Positions 52,701 to 61,285 are shown, numbered from the stretch's first letter. The stretch: DNA of 64,000 nucleotides from Clostridia bacterium (GCA_017626145.1 JAGAJK010000034.1:62001-126000); one strand, 5' to 3'. Notes: a model not told the origin generated them from the sequence alone. Program-made: numbers and translations.

Positions 52701-53168
52701 TCACCTTATTTCTTTGCCGTCTAAAACGGCACTTTGTAATATATCCTTACTGTAAGTAAGCTTTAATGAAAAGAAAGGTACATCCTTTTGGAGAAGCTCT
52801 AAAAAGATTTTATCCCCTTCCCACATAGGCAAACGAAGAAGCTCTTCCTTTTTTATCCATTCCAAAGTCCCCTCGTCGCAATCCTTGATTTGCCCCGAAA
52901 AGTCATTTGATTTAAAAAGGTGCATATATTCCGTTCCGTATTCATCTGACACAAAGGTAACAAGGGCGCAGTATTTAAAGGAATTCAAAGTAAGACCCGT
53001 TTCTTCAAAAGCTTCACGCAAAACACAGTCTTCGGGGCTTTCCCCCTCTTCAAACTTACCGCCGATACCGATCCACTTATCCTTGTTCTCGTCATTTTTC
53101 TTTTTAATGCGGTGGAGCATTAAATACGCCCCATCTTTTTCTATATAACATAAAGAAGTCATTTTCAT
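52701..53168 (-). CDS. NUDIX hydrolase (MutT/8-oxo-dGTPase-like)
   Basis: A 155-residue protein with a complete NUDIX box, GGKFEEGESPEDCVLREAFEETGL (about residues 39-62), whose REXXEE glutamates bind the metal. The family hydrolyses nucleoside diphosphate derivatives; MutT-like enzymes clear oxidised dGTP. The start is placed at the ATG at 53168 because earlier in-frame ATGs (53198, 53186) overlap the -10 box and the expected transcription start. The hydrolase gene follows after 4 nt. The pairing with a glycoside hydrolase is unexplained. Confidence 0.88.
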   Translation of the reverse strand: MKMTSLCYIEKDGAYLMLHRIKKKNDENKDKWIGIGGKFEEGESPEDCVLREAFEETGLTLNSFKYCALVTFVSDEYGTEYMHLFKSNDFSGQIKDCDEGTLEWIKKEELLRLPMWEGDKIFLELLQKDVPFFSLKLTYSKDILQSAVLDGKEIR

Positions 53169-53184
53169 TTGTATCACCGAAATC

Positions 53185-53213
53185 ATTATAGCAAACACTA
53201 TAAATTAAGTCAA
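53185..53213 (-). promoter_or_regulatory. Promoter of the NUDIX-hydrolase operon
   Basis: TTGACT (53208-53213) and TATAAT (53185-53190) on the minus strand are 17 bp apart. Its -35 box mirrors that of the divergent promoter at 53222-53250. Confidence 0.82.
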
Positions 53214-53221
53214 TGAAACAA

Positions 53222-53250
53222 TTGACTTTTACAAAACAATATGTTAAAAT
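53222..53250 (+). promoter_or_regulatory. Promoter of the SGNH hydrolase gene
   Basis: TTGACT (53222-53227) and TAAAAT (53245-53250) are 17 bp apart. The two divergent -35 boxes form the inverted repeat AGTCAAT-GAAACAA-TTGACT. Confidence 0.8.
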
Positions 53251-53276
53251 CTAAAAACTAAAAGGAGATGAAACAA

Positions 53277-53918
53277 ATGAAAACAATACTTTTTCAGGGC
53301 GATTCAATTACCGACGCAGGTCGCGTTCGTGAAGAAAATGCAAAAACCTACGGACTTGGCTATCCTACATTGGTTTCTGCAACTCTGGGATTTGAAAACA
53401 GCAATGATTATAAATTCATAAACAAAGGGATAAGCGGTAACAGAATTGTTGACGTTTATGCAAGAATTAAGTCAGATATTATTAACTTAAAGCCTGATGT
53501 TATGAGTATTTTAATAGGTATAAATGACGTATGGCACGAGATAAGCAATAAAAACGGAGTTACTCCCGAAAAGTTCTTTAAAATTTACTGTATGCTTATC
53601 GAAGAGATTAAAGAAGCTCTTCCTGATATCAAAATTATGATTATGGAACCTTTTGTGCTTAAGGGAGAGGCAACAGCTTCAACCGAAGAAATTCCCGACA
53701 GATGGGAAAAATTAGAAAAGGGTGCCGCAGAAAACGCAAAAATGGCAAAAAAGGTTGCGGAAAAATACAATCTTACATTTATTCCCCTTCAGGAAAAATT
53801 CAACGAAGCAGAAAAAATCACACCTCAGCCTCATTGGCTTTATGACGGTGTTCACCCCACACCATTTGGTCACGAATTAATCAAACGTGCGTGGCTCGAC
53901 GCATTCAAAACCCTGTAA
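53277..53918 (+). CDS. SGNH/GDSL-type esterase
   Basis: A 213-residue soluble SGNH hydrolase. Block I FQGDSITDAG carries the catalytic Ser, the Gly of block II is near NKGISGN, the Asn of block III is in IGINDVW, and DGVHPTPFGH holds the catalytic Asp and His. Such enzymes remove acyl (often acetyl) groups from sugars or lipids. The ATG at 53277 is preferred to the one at 53268, which abuts the AAGGAG site. It is monocistronic. The sugar-metabolism neighbours suggest a carbohydrate esterase; that is inference. Confidence 0.9.
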   Translation: MKTILFQGDSITDAGRVREENAKTYGLGYPTLVSATLGFENSNDYKFINKGISGNRIVDVYARIKSDIINLKPDVMSILIGINDVWHEISNKNGVTPEKFFKIYCMLIEEIKEALPDIKIMIMEPFVLKGEATASTEEIPDRWEKLEKGAAENAKMAKKVAEKYNLTFIPLQEKFNEAEKITPQPHWLYDGVHPTPFGHELIKRAWLDAFKTL

Positions 53919-53927
53919 AAATATAAC

Positions 53928-53969
53928 AAAACCTCTCAAGTGTGCTCATTTAAGCAGTTGAGAGGTTTT
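53928..53969. terminator. Bidirectional terminator
   Basis: A 12-bp stem AAAACCTCTCAA/TTGAGAGGTTTT between convergent genes, with T-runs on both sides. Confidence 0.85.
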
Positions 53970-53977
53970 ATGTTTTT

Positions 53978-54943
53978 TTATTTGTTGTAAATGGCGAACA
54001 AAAGCTTCATTGTGTTGACTGCGGAGGAAAGGCTTATAAAATCACCCTTTCCCGATGCAAGAAAATCGTAAAACTGTGCCACGGCTTTTTTATGACCGTA
54101 GCCGAAATATGCTTTTTCTCCGTTTTTTGTCAGCTCGTCCGTAATTATCTCAACGCTTTCGCCTTTTATTTTGTACAGCTTACTGTCGCAGTAGCGGAAA
54201 ATTGCATCGTCGCTTGTAAATTCCACAAAGTAGCTTGAATTTTCGCCGTAGCTTACGGTTGCGTACAAAACACCGCTTGTTCCCGACTTGTATTTTATTA
54301 TTGCATCAACAGTATCTTCCGTTTCAATTACATTTTCAAGGCACTTGTTTGAAAGGGTTGCCTTTACGCTTTCGTGCTCTCCTGCAATAACACTCATAAT
54401 ATCAAGGGTGTGAATTGCCTGATTGATTAAAACTCCGCCCTTTTCAAAAGCCTTTGTTCCTCTCCAGGGTGCGGAATTATAATATTTTTCATCACGGTGC
54501 CAGGTTAAAAAACCTCTTATTGCCTTAATATTTTCAGTCTTTGCAATTTCAAAAAGCTTTTTTACGCAGGGATTTGTGCGGTTCTGAAACATTACGCATA
54601 TTTCATCGCCCCAACCGTTATTTATTATTTTATAAAGCTCTTCTTTATCGGTTACAGGCGGTTTTTCAACTATTACCTTTTTGCCTGAAAGAATTGCCTT
54701 TTCTATCATTTCATAATGCAGATAGTGAGGCGTGCAGATATGCACAACGTCAACCCTTTCGTCCTTTAAAACCTCATCAAAGGAATAAAAGGCTTTGATT
54801 TTATATTCCTCTGCCGCTTTATCCGCTTTTTCTTTATCAATATCACAAACGCCGTAAAGGACAGAGTTATCCCCTGCCCTTAACGCATCTGCGTGACATT
54901 TAAAAATTGCACCTGCACCTATTATGCATCCGTTAAATTTCAT
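53978..54943 (-). CDS. Gfo/Idh/MocA family oxidoreductase
   Basis: A 321-residue NAD(P)-dependent sugar dehydrogenase. The N-terminal CIIGAGAIFKCHADAL nucleotide loop, the VEKPPVTD motif with its lysine, and the GGVLINQAIHTLDIM stretch with the active-site His are present. It is the last gene of a four-gene operon in which two such dehydrogenases alternate with two TIM-barrel isomerases, 2 nt after the upstream isomerase gene. Its substrate is unknown. Confidence 0.88.
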   Translation of the reverse strand: MKFNGCIIGAGAIFKCHADALRAGDNSVLYGVCDIDKEKADKAAEEYKIKAFYSFDEVLKDERVDVVHICTPHYLHYEMIEKAILSGKKVIVEKPPVTDKEELYKIINNGWGDEICVMFQNRTNPCVKKLFEIAKTENIKAIRGFLTWHRDEKYYNSAPWRGTKAFEKGGVLINQAIHTLDIMSVIAGEHESVKATLSNKCLENVIETEDTVDAIIKYKSGTSGVLYATVSYGENSSYFVEFTSDDAIFRYCDSKLYKIKGESVEIITDELTKNGEKAYFGYGHKKAVAQFYDFLASGKGDFISLSSAVNTMKLLFAIYNK

Positions 54944-54945
54944 TA

Positions 54946-55710
54946 TCAGCAGAAACCTTTCTTTGTAAGATAGTTGTAGCTTATTTCCATACTCTTGAGA
55001 GGATCGCCGCCAAGGCAGGCATCCTGCTCAACAAAGGCGTATTTTGTGCCGATTTCCTCGCATACCGAAATGATTTCGTCCCAGCACAGGTTACCTTCGC
55101 CAACCTCGTACATGGTTGCGTTGTTGCCATCCATTCCAAGGTCTTTAAAATGAACTGTTTCAACACGAGAGCCCAGCTTCTTTAAATATTTTGCAGGGTC
55201 AACACCACCGATTGCAATCCAGTAGGTGTCCGCCATAATTTTAAAATTATCATCTGTGTTTTCAACAATGTAATCAAGGAAGAACTTGCCGTCCTTTTTG
55301 TTGAATTCAAAGGCGTGGTTATGGTAAGTAAAGGCAATACCCTCTTTTTTAAGCTCTTCGGCAACCTTGTTAAAATCACTTAAAAATTTACCAAGTCCGT
55401 CAAAATCAGCCTTAAAGCCGGGCATTGAGCCGATGCCTGCGTAATTTACACCTAAAATCTTGTGGTAATTGATAGCTTCGTCAAGGTCTGCAAGAAATCT
55501 GTCTGCAGGGTAGTGTGTACAAATAAGCTCAAGGTCGTTTTCATCTGCTGCAGCCTTAATATCCTGCGGAGAAATTTCCATAGGAATGCCTGAAACCTGA
55601 ACGGTTTTGTAGCCGATTTCCTTAACCTTTTTAAAGGTGCTGTAAACATCTTCGGGAGTCTGCAGTAAGCTTCTTAAAGTATAAAGCTGCGCGCCTATTC
55701 TCTTATCCAT
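54946..55710 (-). CDS. Sugar phosphate isomerase/epimerase family protein (TIM barrel)
   Basis: A 254-residue xylose-isomerase-like TIM-barrel protein: RIGAQLYTLRSLL start, FTYHNHAFEF, ADTYWIAIGGVDPAKYLK and the metal-site run VHFKDLG and FVEQDACLGGDPL. The ATG at 55710 is chosen because an AGAAGGAG site lies 8 nt upstream. This superfamily includes inosose dehydratases, epimerases and C-glycoside-cleaving lyases, so family membership alone does not fix the reaction. It sits between two Gfo/Idh/MocA genes, 2 and 15 nt away. Confidence 0.87.
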   Translation of the reverse strand: MDKRIGAQLYTLRSLLQTPEDVYSTFKKVKEIGYKTVQVSGIPMEISPQDIKAAADENDLELICTHYPADRFLADLDEAINYHKILGVNYAGIGSMPGFKADFDGLGKFLSDFNKVAEELKKEGIAFTYHNHAFEFNKKDGKFFLDYIVENTDDNFKIMADTYWIAIGGVDPAKYLKKLGSRVETVHFKDLGMDGNNATMYEVGEGNLCWDEIISVCEEIGTKYAFVEQDACLGGDPLKSMEISYNYLTKKGFC

Positions 55711-55725
55711 AAATCTCACTCCTTC

Positions 55726-56886
55726 TTAATATGTGCCTGTTGTGTCCGAAACAACCTCTTTTACAGTAGTTTTTGGCTTGGATGTTTTTATTTTTTCGCT
55801 TAAAAGCTCGTAAAATTCATCGTGTGGGAAGTTCTTTAAATCTGCCCACTTGCCCGTAAATGCACTGTAGTGCATAGCGTTTGAGATTGTAAGACCGTTA
55901 ATGCCTTCCTTTCCCGGTGCAAGCATATCTGTTCCCTCTTTAACTGCCTTTGCATAATTGTCAAGAATTATCATATGCTCAGGCTGTGAGTTTGAGCCGA
56001 CGGGGATTTCACATTCCCATACCTCGGGCTTACCGAAAGGAATGGTACGGGTTCTTTCAAATTCTCTTTCGCTTATTTCGTTGCGTCTGAAATGAATTTT
56101 ATTCTTTTCAACTATAATTGTACCCATATCGCAGGCAATTTCAAGTCTGTTTGTTCCCGGTGCTTCACCTGTTGATGTGATGTAAACGCCTGTCATACCG
56201 TTATCGTATTCCATATATGCGGTAACGTCGTCCTCAACCTCAATATTGTGGTATTTGCCAAAGGACATAAATGACATAATTTTTGAAGGCATACCGAACA
56301 TCCATTGCCACAGGTCAAGCTGATGTGGGTTCTGGTTAATTAAAGCACCGCCACCCTCGGTTGCCCAGGTTGAACGCCATGCGGCACTGTCGTGGTAAGC
56401 CTGACAACGGTACCAGTCGGTAATTGTCCATTGTACTCTCTTTATTGTGCCCAATTCCCCTCTCTGTATAAGCTCACGGATTTTTGCGTAAACGGGGTTT
56501 GTTCTCTGATTGTACATAATGCCGAACACCTTGCCGCTCTTTTCAGCCGCCTCGTTCATTTCAAGAACCTGCTTTGTGTAAACGCCTGCAGGCTTTTCGG
56601 TTATAACGTGAAGACCTGCATCAAATGCTTTTATTGCGAGGGATGGGTGGTCAAAGTGAGGAACTGCGATAATAACCGCCTCGCAAAGACCGCTTTTGTA
56701 TAATTCTTCTGCAGTTTCAAAAACAGGGATATCTGCAAACTCTTCCTTTGCCGCCTGTCTTCTGTCTTCCTTAATATCGCAGATTGCAGTAATTGTAACA
56801 AGCTTTGCTTTTCCTGCAACAACGTTTCTTACGTGGGATGAACCCATATTACCAAATCCGATAACACCTAATTTTAATTTATCCAT
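55726..56886 (-). CDS. Gfo/Idh/MocA family oxidoreductase
   Basis: A 386-residue dehydrogenase with the GVIGFGNMGSSHVRNVV Rossmann start, the TEKPAGVYT lysine motif and GGGALINQNPHQLDLWQWMFG around the active-site His. This long ALINQNPHQLDL form is found in many carbohydrate catabolic clusters of gut bacteria. It lies 2 nt after the first isomerase gene and 15 nt before the second. The substrate is not known. Confidence 0.9.
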   Translation of the reverse strand: MDKLKLGVIGFGNMGSSHVRNVVAGKAKLVTITAICDIKEDRRQAAKEEFADIPVFETAEELYKSGLCEAVIIAVPHFDHPSLAIKAFDAGLHVITEKPAGVYTKQVLEMNEAAEKSGKVFGIMYNQRTNPVYAKIRELIQRGELGTIKRVQWTITDWYRCQAYHDSAAWRSTWATEGGGALINQNPHQLDLWQWMFGMPSKIMSFMSFGKYHNIEVEDDVTAYMEYDNGMTGVYITSTGEAPGTNRLEIACDMGTIIVEKNKIHFRRNEISEREFERTRTIPFGKPEVWECEIPVGSNSQPEHMIILDNYAKAVKEGTDMLAPGKEGINGLTISNAMHYSAFTGKWADLKNFPHDEFYELLSEKIKTSKPKTTVKEVVSDTTGTY

Positions 56887-56888
56887 TT

Positions 56889-57743
56889 TTACGCTCCTAT
56901 CTCATTTATTATATTAACAAGTGCATTGTATGCAATTGTATATTTGCCTGAATCCGATTTTTCAAGAGAAAGCATCTTGTCGTCCTTTTCAAGATTTGAA
57001 AGTCCGTCAAAGCTTCCTAAATGAGGCTCTAAGCTTAAAAAGCCCTCATAGCCTTTTTTGTCAAGTCTTGTTAAAATTTCCTTTACGTTACCTACACCCA
57101 TACCTGCAGGCACAACATCGCCGTTGCAAAGTGCGTCCTTAATATGCATATATGAAATGTATTCATTAAGCATTTCGTAAGCCTGCAGAGTATCCTGGTT
57201 GCACTGAACAAAGTTGGCAGGGTCAAAAACACATGTGAAATAGTCTGATTTTATCGCCTTGAAAAGGTCAAGACAGCGAGGTGCAATATCACCGTAAATT
57301 CCCTTTTCGTTTTCGTGAGCGAGAACGATTTTCTCCTTTTCGGCATATTCAACCATTTTCGAAAGATATTCAATAACCTGATTCTTGAAAATCGCAGGGT
57401 CTTTTTCTTTGGGCATAAAGAAGCTGAACATTCTTATTCTGTCAGCATCAAGCTTGTGGGTGATTTCGCACTGTCTTTTGAACTTTTCAAAATGCTCATC
57501 AAAATTTCCTTCTATGTCAACCTTGCCTATGGGTGAACCTATCTGAGACACCTTTATGCCGTTTTCATCCATTTTGCTTTTTAAAATTCTGCAATCCTCG
57601 TCGGTTAAAGAAGCAATATTCTTGCCGTCAACACCACGGGGTTCAAAATATGAAATGTTAAGTGTTTTAATATGAGCGAACTGCTCATCTATAACAGGAC
57701 TTATTTCGTCGCTGAAGCCTGAAATTCTGCAATTTTTAATCAT
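56889..57743 (-). CDS. Sugar phosphate isomerase/epimerase family protein (TIM barrel)
   Basis: A 284-residue TIM-barrel protein of the xylose-isomerase-like superfamily, the first gene of the four-gene operon. GFSDEISP, IVLAHENEKGIYGD, CVFDPANFVQC and YMHIKDA mark the strand ends that hold the metal (Glu, Asp, His). The ATG at 57743 is used because AAGGAG lies 8 nt upstream; a GTG at 57752 is in frame but too close. The promoter has a poor -35 box and two operator-like repeats just upstream, suggesting activation by an unseen regulator. Confidence 0.87.
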   Translation of the reverse strand: MIKNCRISGFSDEISPVIDEQFAHIKTLNISYFEPRGVDGKNIASLTDEDCRILKSKMDENGIKVSQIGSPIGKVDIEGNFDEHFEKFKRQCEITHKLDADRIRMFSFFMPKEKDPAIFKNQVIEYLSKMVEYAEKEKIVLAHENEKGIYGDIAPRCLDLFKAIKSDYFTCVFDPANFVQCNQDTLQAYEMLNEYISYMHIKDALCNGDVVPAGMGVGNVKEILTRLDKKGYEGFLSLEPHLGSFDGLSNLEKDDKMLSLEKSDSGKYTIAYNALVNIINEIGA

Positions 57744-57773
57744 ATGACACACTCCTTAGGTTTTCTTACTTGC

Positions 57774-57802
57774 ATTATACAACAAAATATTTAATAAAAC
57801 TA
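57774..57802 (-). promoter_or_regulatory. Weak promoter of the four-gene sugar operon
   Basis: A consensus TATAAT (57774-57779) on the minus strand is paired, at 17 bp, with a poor TAGTTT -35 region (57797-57802). Confidence 0.6.
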
Positions 57803-57839
57803 TTCATATTTTGCTGTAAACATTTCCAATCTTGCTGTA
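57803..57839 (-). promoter_or_regulatory. Direct-repeat operator candidate (AraC-type layout)
   Basis: Two 16-bp direct repeats, TTCATATTTTGCTGTA (57803-57818) and TTCCAATCTTGCTGTA (57824-57839), match at 13 of 16 positions and are 21 bp apart, two helical turns. They abut the weak -35 region of the sugar operon, the usual place of an AraC-type activator. No such regulator is in the window. Confidence 0.5.
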
Positions 57840-57886
57840 TTTTTTAAACGCAGTAAGATAATAATATATATAAAGGAGGGGGAATT

Positions 57887-58549
57887 ATGCAAACGGTTTT
57901 AAGAACTGTTATTTTCTATTTTGCGGTGGTTTTTGTTTTTCGGTGTATGGGGAAAAGACAGATAGGGGAGCTTCAGCCCTCCGAGCTTGTTCTTGCTATT
58001 ATGATTTCCGACCTTGCAACAACCCCCGTGCATGACCAGAAAACGCCGGTATATCTTGGGATGCTTCCTATTTTTGTTCTGATGGTTATTGAAATTTTAA
58101 TCGCTTACCTTTCACAGAAAAGTGTTATATTCAGACGGATAGTTACGGGGAAGCCAAGCATAATTATAAGCCGTGGGAAAATAGATATAAAGATGCTCAA
58201 AAAACTGCGTTTTAACATTGACGATTTATTTGAGGTTCTGCGTTCAAGCGGATATATGTCGGTTTCTGAGGTGGAATACGCAATACTTGAAACCAACGGT
58301 CAATTAAGCGTAATTCCCAAAACGGAAAACACACCCCTTACCTTAAAAATACTTGGCGGAGCATCCGGTAAGGCGACCTTACCGAGAAACGTTATAAAGG
58401 ACGGTAAAATAAACAATGAAAATCTGTCACTTCTGGGGCTTGATGAAAACTGGCTGAAAAAAGAGCTTGAAAAACGTAAAATATCCTCACCGAAAGAGGT
58501 TTTTTTGTTTACCACCGATGGGGTTGAAAGCTTTGTGCAGAAAAGTTAG
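57887..58549 (+). CDS. DUF421 (YetF-like) membrane protein
   Basis: A 220-residue protein with three N-terminal membrane helices (within residues 1-80), followed by a cytosolic YetF-type domain. MGKRQIGELQPSELVLAIMISDLATTP and the later GKPSIIISRGKIDIKMLKK and RFNIDDLFEVLRSSGY are typical of DUF421. The function of this family is not settled. The AAGGAGG site is strong. It may share its upstream region with the divergent sugar operon, and walR-like gene follows with its own promoter. Confidence 0.9.
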   Translation: MQTVLRTVIFYFAVVFVFRCMGKRQIGELQPSELVLAIMISDLATTPVHDQKTPVYLGMLPIFVLMVIEILIAYLSQKSVIFRRIVTGKPSIIISRGKIDIKMLKKLRFNIDDLFEVLRSSGYMSVSEVEYAILETNGQLSVIPKTENTPLTLKILGGASGKATLPRNVIKDGKINNENLSLLGLDENWLKKELEKRKISSPKEVFLFTTDGVESFVQKS

Positions 58550-58578
58550 TTGCAATTTTTACCATATTGTGCTATACT
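58550..58578 (+). promoter_or_regulatory. Promoter of the response regulator gene
   Basis: TTGCAA (58550-58555) and TATACT (58573-58578) are 17 bp apart, 18 bp before the ATG. Confidence 0.7.
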
Positions 58579-58596
58579 ATATATTGAGGTGAGTAT

Positions 58597-59292
58597 ATGA
58601 AAAAGATACTTGTTGTTGATGATGAACAGTCAATTGTTGACATACTTAAATTTAATCTTGAGAAAAACGGCTTTGAGGTTGTAACTGCATACGCAGGTGA
58701 CACAGGCTACGATATGGCAATGTCAGAAAAGCCTGACCTTATTTTGCTTGACGTTATGCTTCCTGAAATGGACGGCTTTGAGGTTTGCAAAAAAATCCGT
58801 CAGACCTCATCGGTGCCTATTATAATGCTTACGGCACGTACCGAAGAGATAGACAAGGTTTTAGGCCTTGAGTTAGGTGCGGACGATTATATGACCAAGC
58901 CCTTTGGCGTAAGAGAGCTTATTGCAAGAGTGAAAGCAAATCTGCGCAGAGGTGTTGCAAAGGAGCAGGAGGCAGAGGCACAGTCAAATGCTATTTCCTA
59001 CGGTAATATCTCAATTGATACCGAGCGTTTCGAAGTAACAAAAAACGGCACCCCTGTAGAGCTTACCCTTCGTGAGTATGAGCTTCTTACATACCTTGCA
59101 AAGCAGCCCGAGAAAATTGTTTCCAGAGAAACACTTCTTGAAAAGGTATGGGGGTACGAATATTACGGAGATGTAAGAACTGTTGATGTAACGGTAAGCA
59201 GACTTCGTGAAAAAATAGAGGATAATGCGGCAGAACCGTCGTATATTATGACAAAAAGAGGCTTTGGATACTATTTCAATCCAAAGAACTGA
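58597..59292 (+). CDS. OmpR-family response regulator, WalR/VicR-like (orphan)
   Basis: A 231-residue transcription factor. The receiver domain has the acidic pair D8/D9, the phospho-acceptor D52 in LILLDVMLPEMDG, Thr in LTAR and Lys in TKPFG. The C-terminal winged helix ends with VDVTVSRLREKIED and KRGFGYYFNP. Overall it is most like WalR (YycF), the essential regulator of wall metabolism. No histidine kinase gene follows; instead an acyl-CoA synthetase gene starts 18 nt later. The only other Wal-like piece seen is the YycI-like fragment at the window start. Confidence 0.9.
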   Translation: MKKILVVDDEQSIVDILKFNLEKNGFEVVTAYAGDTGYDMAMSEKPDLILLDVMLPEMDGFEVCKKIRQTSSVPIIMLTARTEEIDKVLGLELGADDYMTKPFGVRELIARVKANLRRGVAKEQEAEAQSNAISYGNISIDTERFEVTKNGTPVELTLREYELLTYLAKQPEKIVSRETLLEKVWGYEYYGDVRTVDVTVSRLREKIEDNAAEPSYIMTKRGFGYYFNPKN

Positions 59293-59310
59293 AAAGAAAG
59301 GATGTAAAAA

Positions 59311-61017
59311 ATGAATCATCAGATTAAAAACCTTAACGGTGATATTTACGGCGGCAGAGATTTCTATCCTGTAAGAGAGGTTTCCACAATCCGTGATATG
59401 TTTGACTCGAGCTGTGAGCTTTATGCGGAAAAGGAAGTAATTTTATATAAGAAGAAGCACGGCGACCCTTACACGGAAGTGAAATATAAGGAATTAAAAG
59501 AAGACGTTTATGCTCTTGGTACAGCATTTATAAAGCACGGTCTTAAGGGTAAAAGAATTGCAGTAATCGGACCTACACGTTATGAATGGGCAGTAACTTA
59601 TCTTGCAACAGTTTGCGGAACAGGTACAATTGTTCCTGTTGACAAGGAGCTTCCTGCAGAAGAGATTGCATACATCAAGTCAGTTTCTGAATTTGATGCA
59701 ATTGTTCATACAAAAAAGGAAGAAGCAAAGCTTGAAGGCCTTACAGACGATGTCCTTGATATACATATGGACGAAAATGAAGGTCTTACCGTTGCTAAAT
59801 TAATTCAGGAGGGTAAGGAGCTTATCGCATCAGGGGATACAAGCTTTATCGACAGCTGTCCAAAGCCTGAGGATATTAATATTTTACTCTTCACATCGGG
59901 AACTACAGGTCTTGCAAAGGCTGTTATGCTTTCTCACAAGAATATCGCATCAAACCTTATGCAGATGTGTACACTTTTTAAAATTGATGATAAAACAAGA
60001 TTTTTCTCGGTTCTTCCAATACATCATTCATATGAATGCACCTGCGGTTTCCTTTGCGCTATATACAGAGGCTCTTCAATTGCATACTGCGAAGGTCTTA
60101 AATATATCGTTAAGAACCTTCAGGAAGCGAAGCCTACACTTTTCCTTGCAGTACCTTTAATTGTTGAATCAATCTACCGTCAGCTTATGAAAAAGGTTGA
60201 ACAGCAGGGTAAGGCAAAGACAATCAAAGTTGCATCAAAGGTATCAAACGGACTTCTTAAGGTTGGTATTGACGTAAGAAAGAAGCTGTTCAAGCAGGTT
60301 CACGAGGGCCTCGGCGGACGTCTTGAAACCTTCATTGTAGGTGCAGCGGCAGCTGACCCTGAGGTTGCAAAGGGCTTCCGTTCTCTTGGTATCAACGTTA
60401 TTCAGGGCTACGGTATGACAGAGTGCGCGCCTATCGTTGCGGTTAACAGAGATTTTTATTTCCGTGACGATTCAGCAGGTCTCCCACCACCTGAAACACA
60501 GGTTAAGATTGACAAGCCTGATGCTGAAGGAATCGGTGAAATTTTAGTAAAGAGCGACAGCGTAATGGTAGGCTATTACAAAAACGAGGAAGCAACCAAC
60601 AAGGTTATCGTTGACGGCTGGCTCCACACAGGTGATCTTGGCTACCTGGATAAAGGCTTTATCCACATCACAGGCAGAGCGAAGGATGTTATTATAACAG
60701 CTAACGGTAAAAACGTATTCCCCGAAGAGGTTGAAAGATATATGCAGAGAAGCCCATACATCTGTGAATGTATGGTATACGGTAAGGGAGAGGGCACAAA
60801 GCTTGAAGTAAGTGCACACGTATTCCCTCAGTTTGACGAGGTTGAAAAGGCTCTTGGCAAGGATTACACCGAGGAGCAGCTTAGAAAGCTTATCGGTGAT
60901 GAAATCAAGGCAGTTAACGAACAGATGCCTGCATACAAGAGAGTTACAGATTTCGACATCAGAGAAACTGAATTTGTTAAGACGACAACACGTAAAATCA
61001 AGCGCCACGCAAACTAA
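59311..61017 (+). CDS. Long-chain fatty acid-CoA ligase (AMP-binding)
   Basis: A 568-residue adenylate-forming enzyme that activates a fatty acid to acyl-CoA. The core motifs are all present: LLFTSGTTGLAKAVMLSH (A3), QGYGMTECAP (A5), HTGDLGYLDKGFIHITGR (A7/A8) and NGKNVFPEEVE. The C-terminal lysine lies in TTTRKIKRH. It begins 18 nt after the response regulator gene, with an AAAGGATG site, and is probably co-transcribed with it. A terminator follows. Specificity for long chains is inferred from family resemblance. Confidence 0.93.
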   Translation: MNHQIKNLNGDIYGGRDFYPVREVSTIRDMFDSSCELYAEKEVILYKKKHGDPYTEVKYKELKEDVYALGTAFIKHGLKGKRIAVIGPTRYEWAVTYLATVCGTGTIVPVDKELPAEEIAYIKSVSEFDAIVHTKKEEAKLEGLTDDVLDIHMDENEGLTVAKLIQEGKELIASGDTSFIDSCPKPEDINILLFTSGTTGLAKAVMLSHKNIASNLMQMCTLFKIDDKTRFFSVLPIHHSYECTCGFLCAIYRGSSIAYCEGLKYIVKNLQEAKPTLFLAVPLIVESIYRQLMKKVEQQGKAKTIKVASKVSNGLLKVGIDVRKKLFKQVHEGLGGRLETFIVGAAAADPEVAKGFRSLGINVIQGYGMTECAPIVAVNRDFYFRDDSAGLPPPETQVKIDKPDAEGIGEILVKSDSVMVGYYKNEEATNKVIVDGWLHTGDLGYLDKGFIHITGRAKDVIITANGKNVFPEEVERYMQRSPYICECMVYGKGEGTKLEVSAHVFPQFDEVEKALGKDYTEEQLRKLIGDEIKAVNEQMPAYKRVTDFDIRETEFVKTTTRKIKRHAN

Positions 61018-61120
61018 TCGGCTGTAAAAAAAGCACAGACCGTTTAACGGCAAAAAAAATAATAGTATTTACAATGTGATAAGTTTGTCAAAATTGAAAA
61101 AATAAATACACACTTAAGGA

Positions 61121-61146
61121 AAAATATCGTTTTTGTACGATATTTT
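61121..61146 (+). terminator. Terminator of the acyl-CoA ligase gene
   Basis: A 10-bp stem AAAATATCGT/ACGATATTTT with a T-rich tail lies 104 bp after the stop. Confidence 0.7.
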
Positions 61147-61180
61147 TTCTATTAGGTAAGCTTTTTTGCTCGAACGAAGC

Positions 61181-61243
61181 AAATCAGCTTTTGCTTTGAC
61201 GATGTACAGTTTCGGGTTCAGCTTGCCCATTCTGCCATATTTT
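61181..61243 (+). repeat. Dispersed repeat family B, copy 3
   Basis: AAATCAGCTTTTGCTTTGAC followed by GTACAGTTTCGGGTTCAGC and TTGCCCATTCTGCC matches 24755-24852 without its hairpin insert, and the core at 40506-40541. Confidence 0.75.
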
Positions 61244-61256
61244 TATTTTTAATATG

Positions 61257-61285
61257 TTGACCCGGCAGTTTTTTTATGATACAAT
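61257..61285 (+). promoter_or_regulatory. Promoter of the GH29-like gene
   Basis: TTGACC (61257-61262) and TACAAT (61280-61285) are 17 bp apart. Confidence 0.75.
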
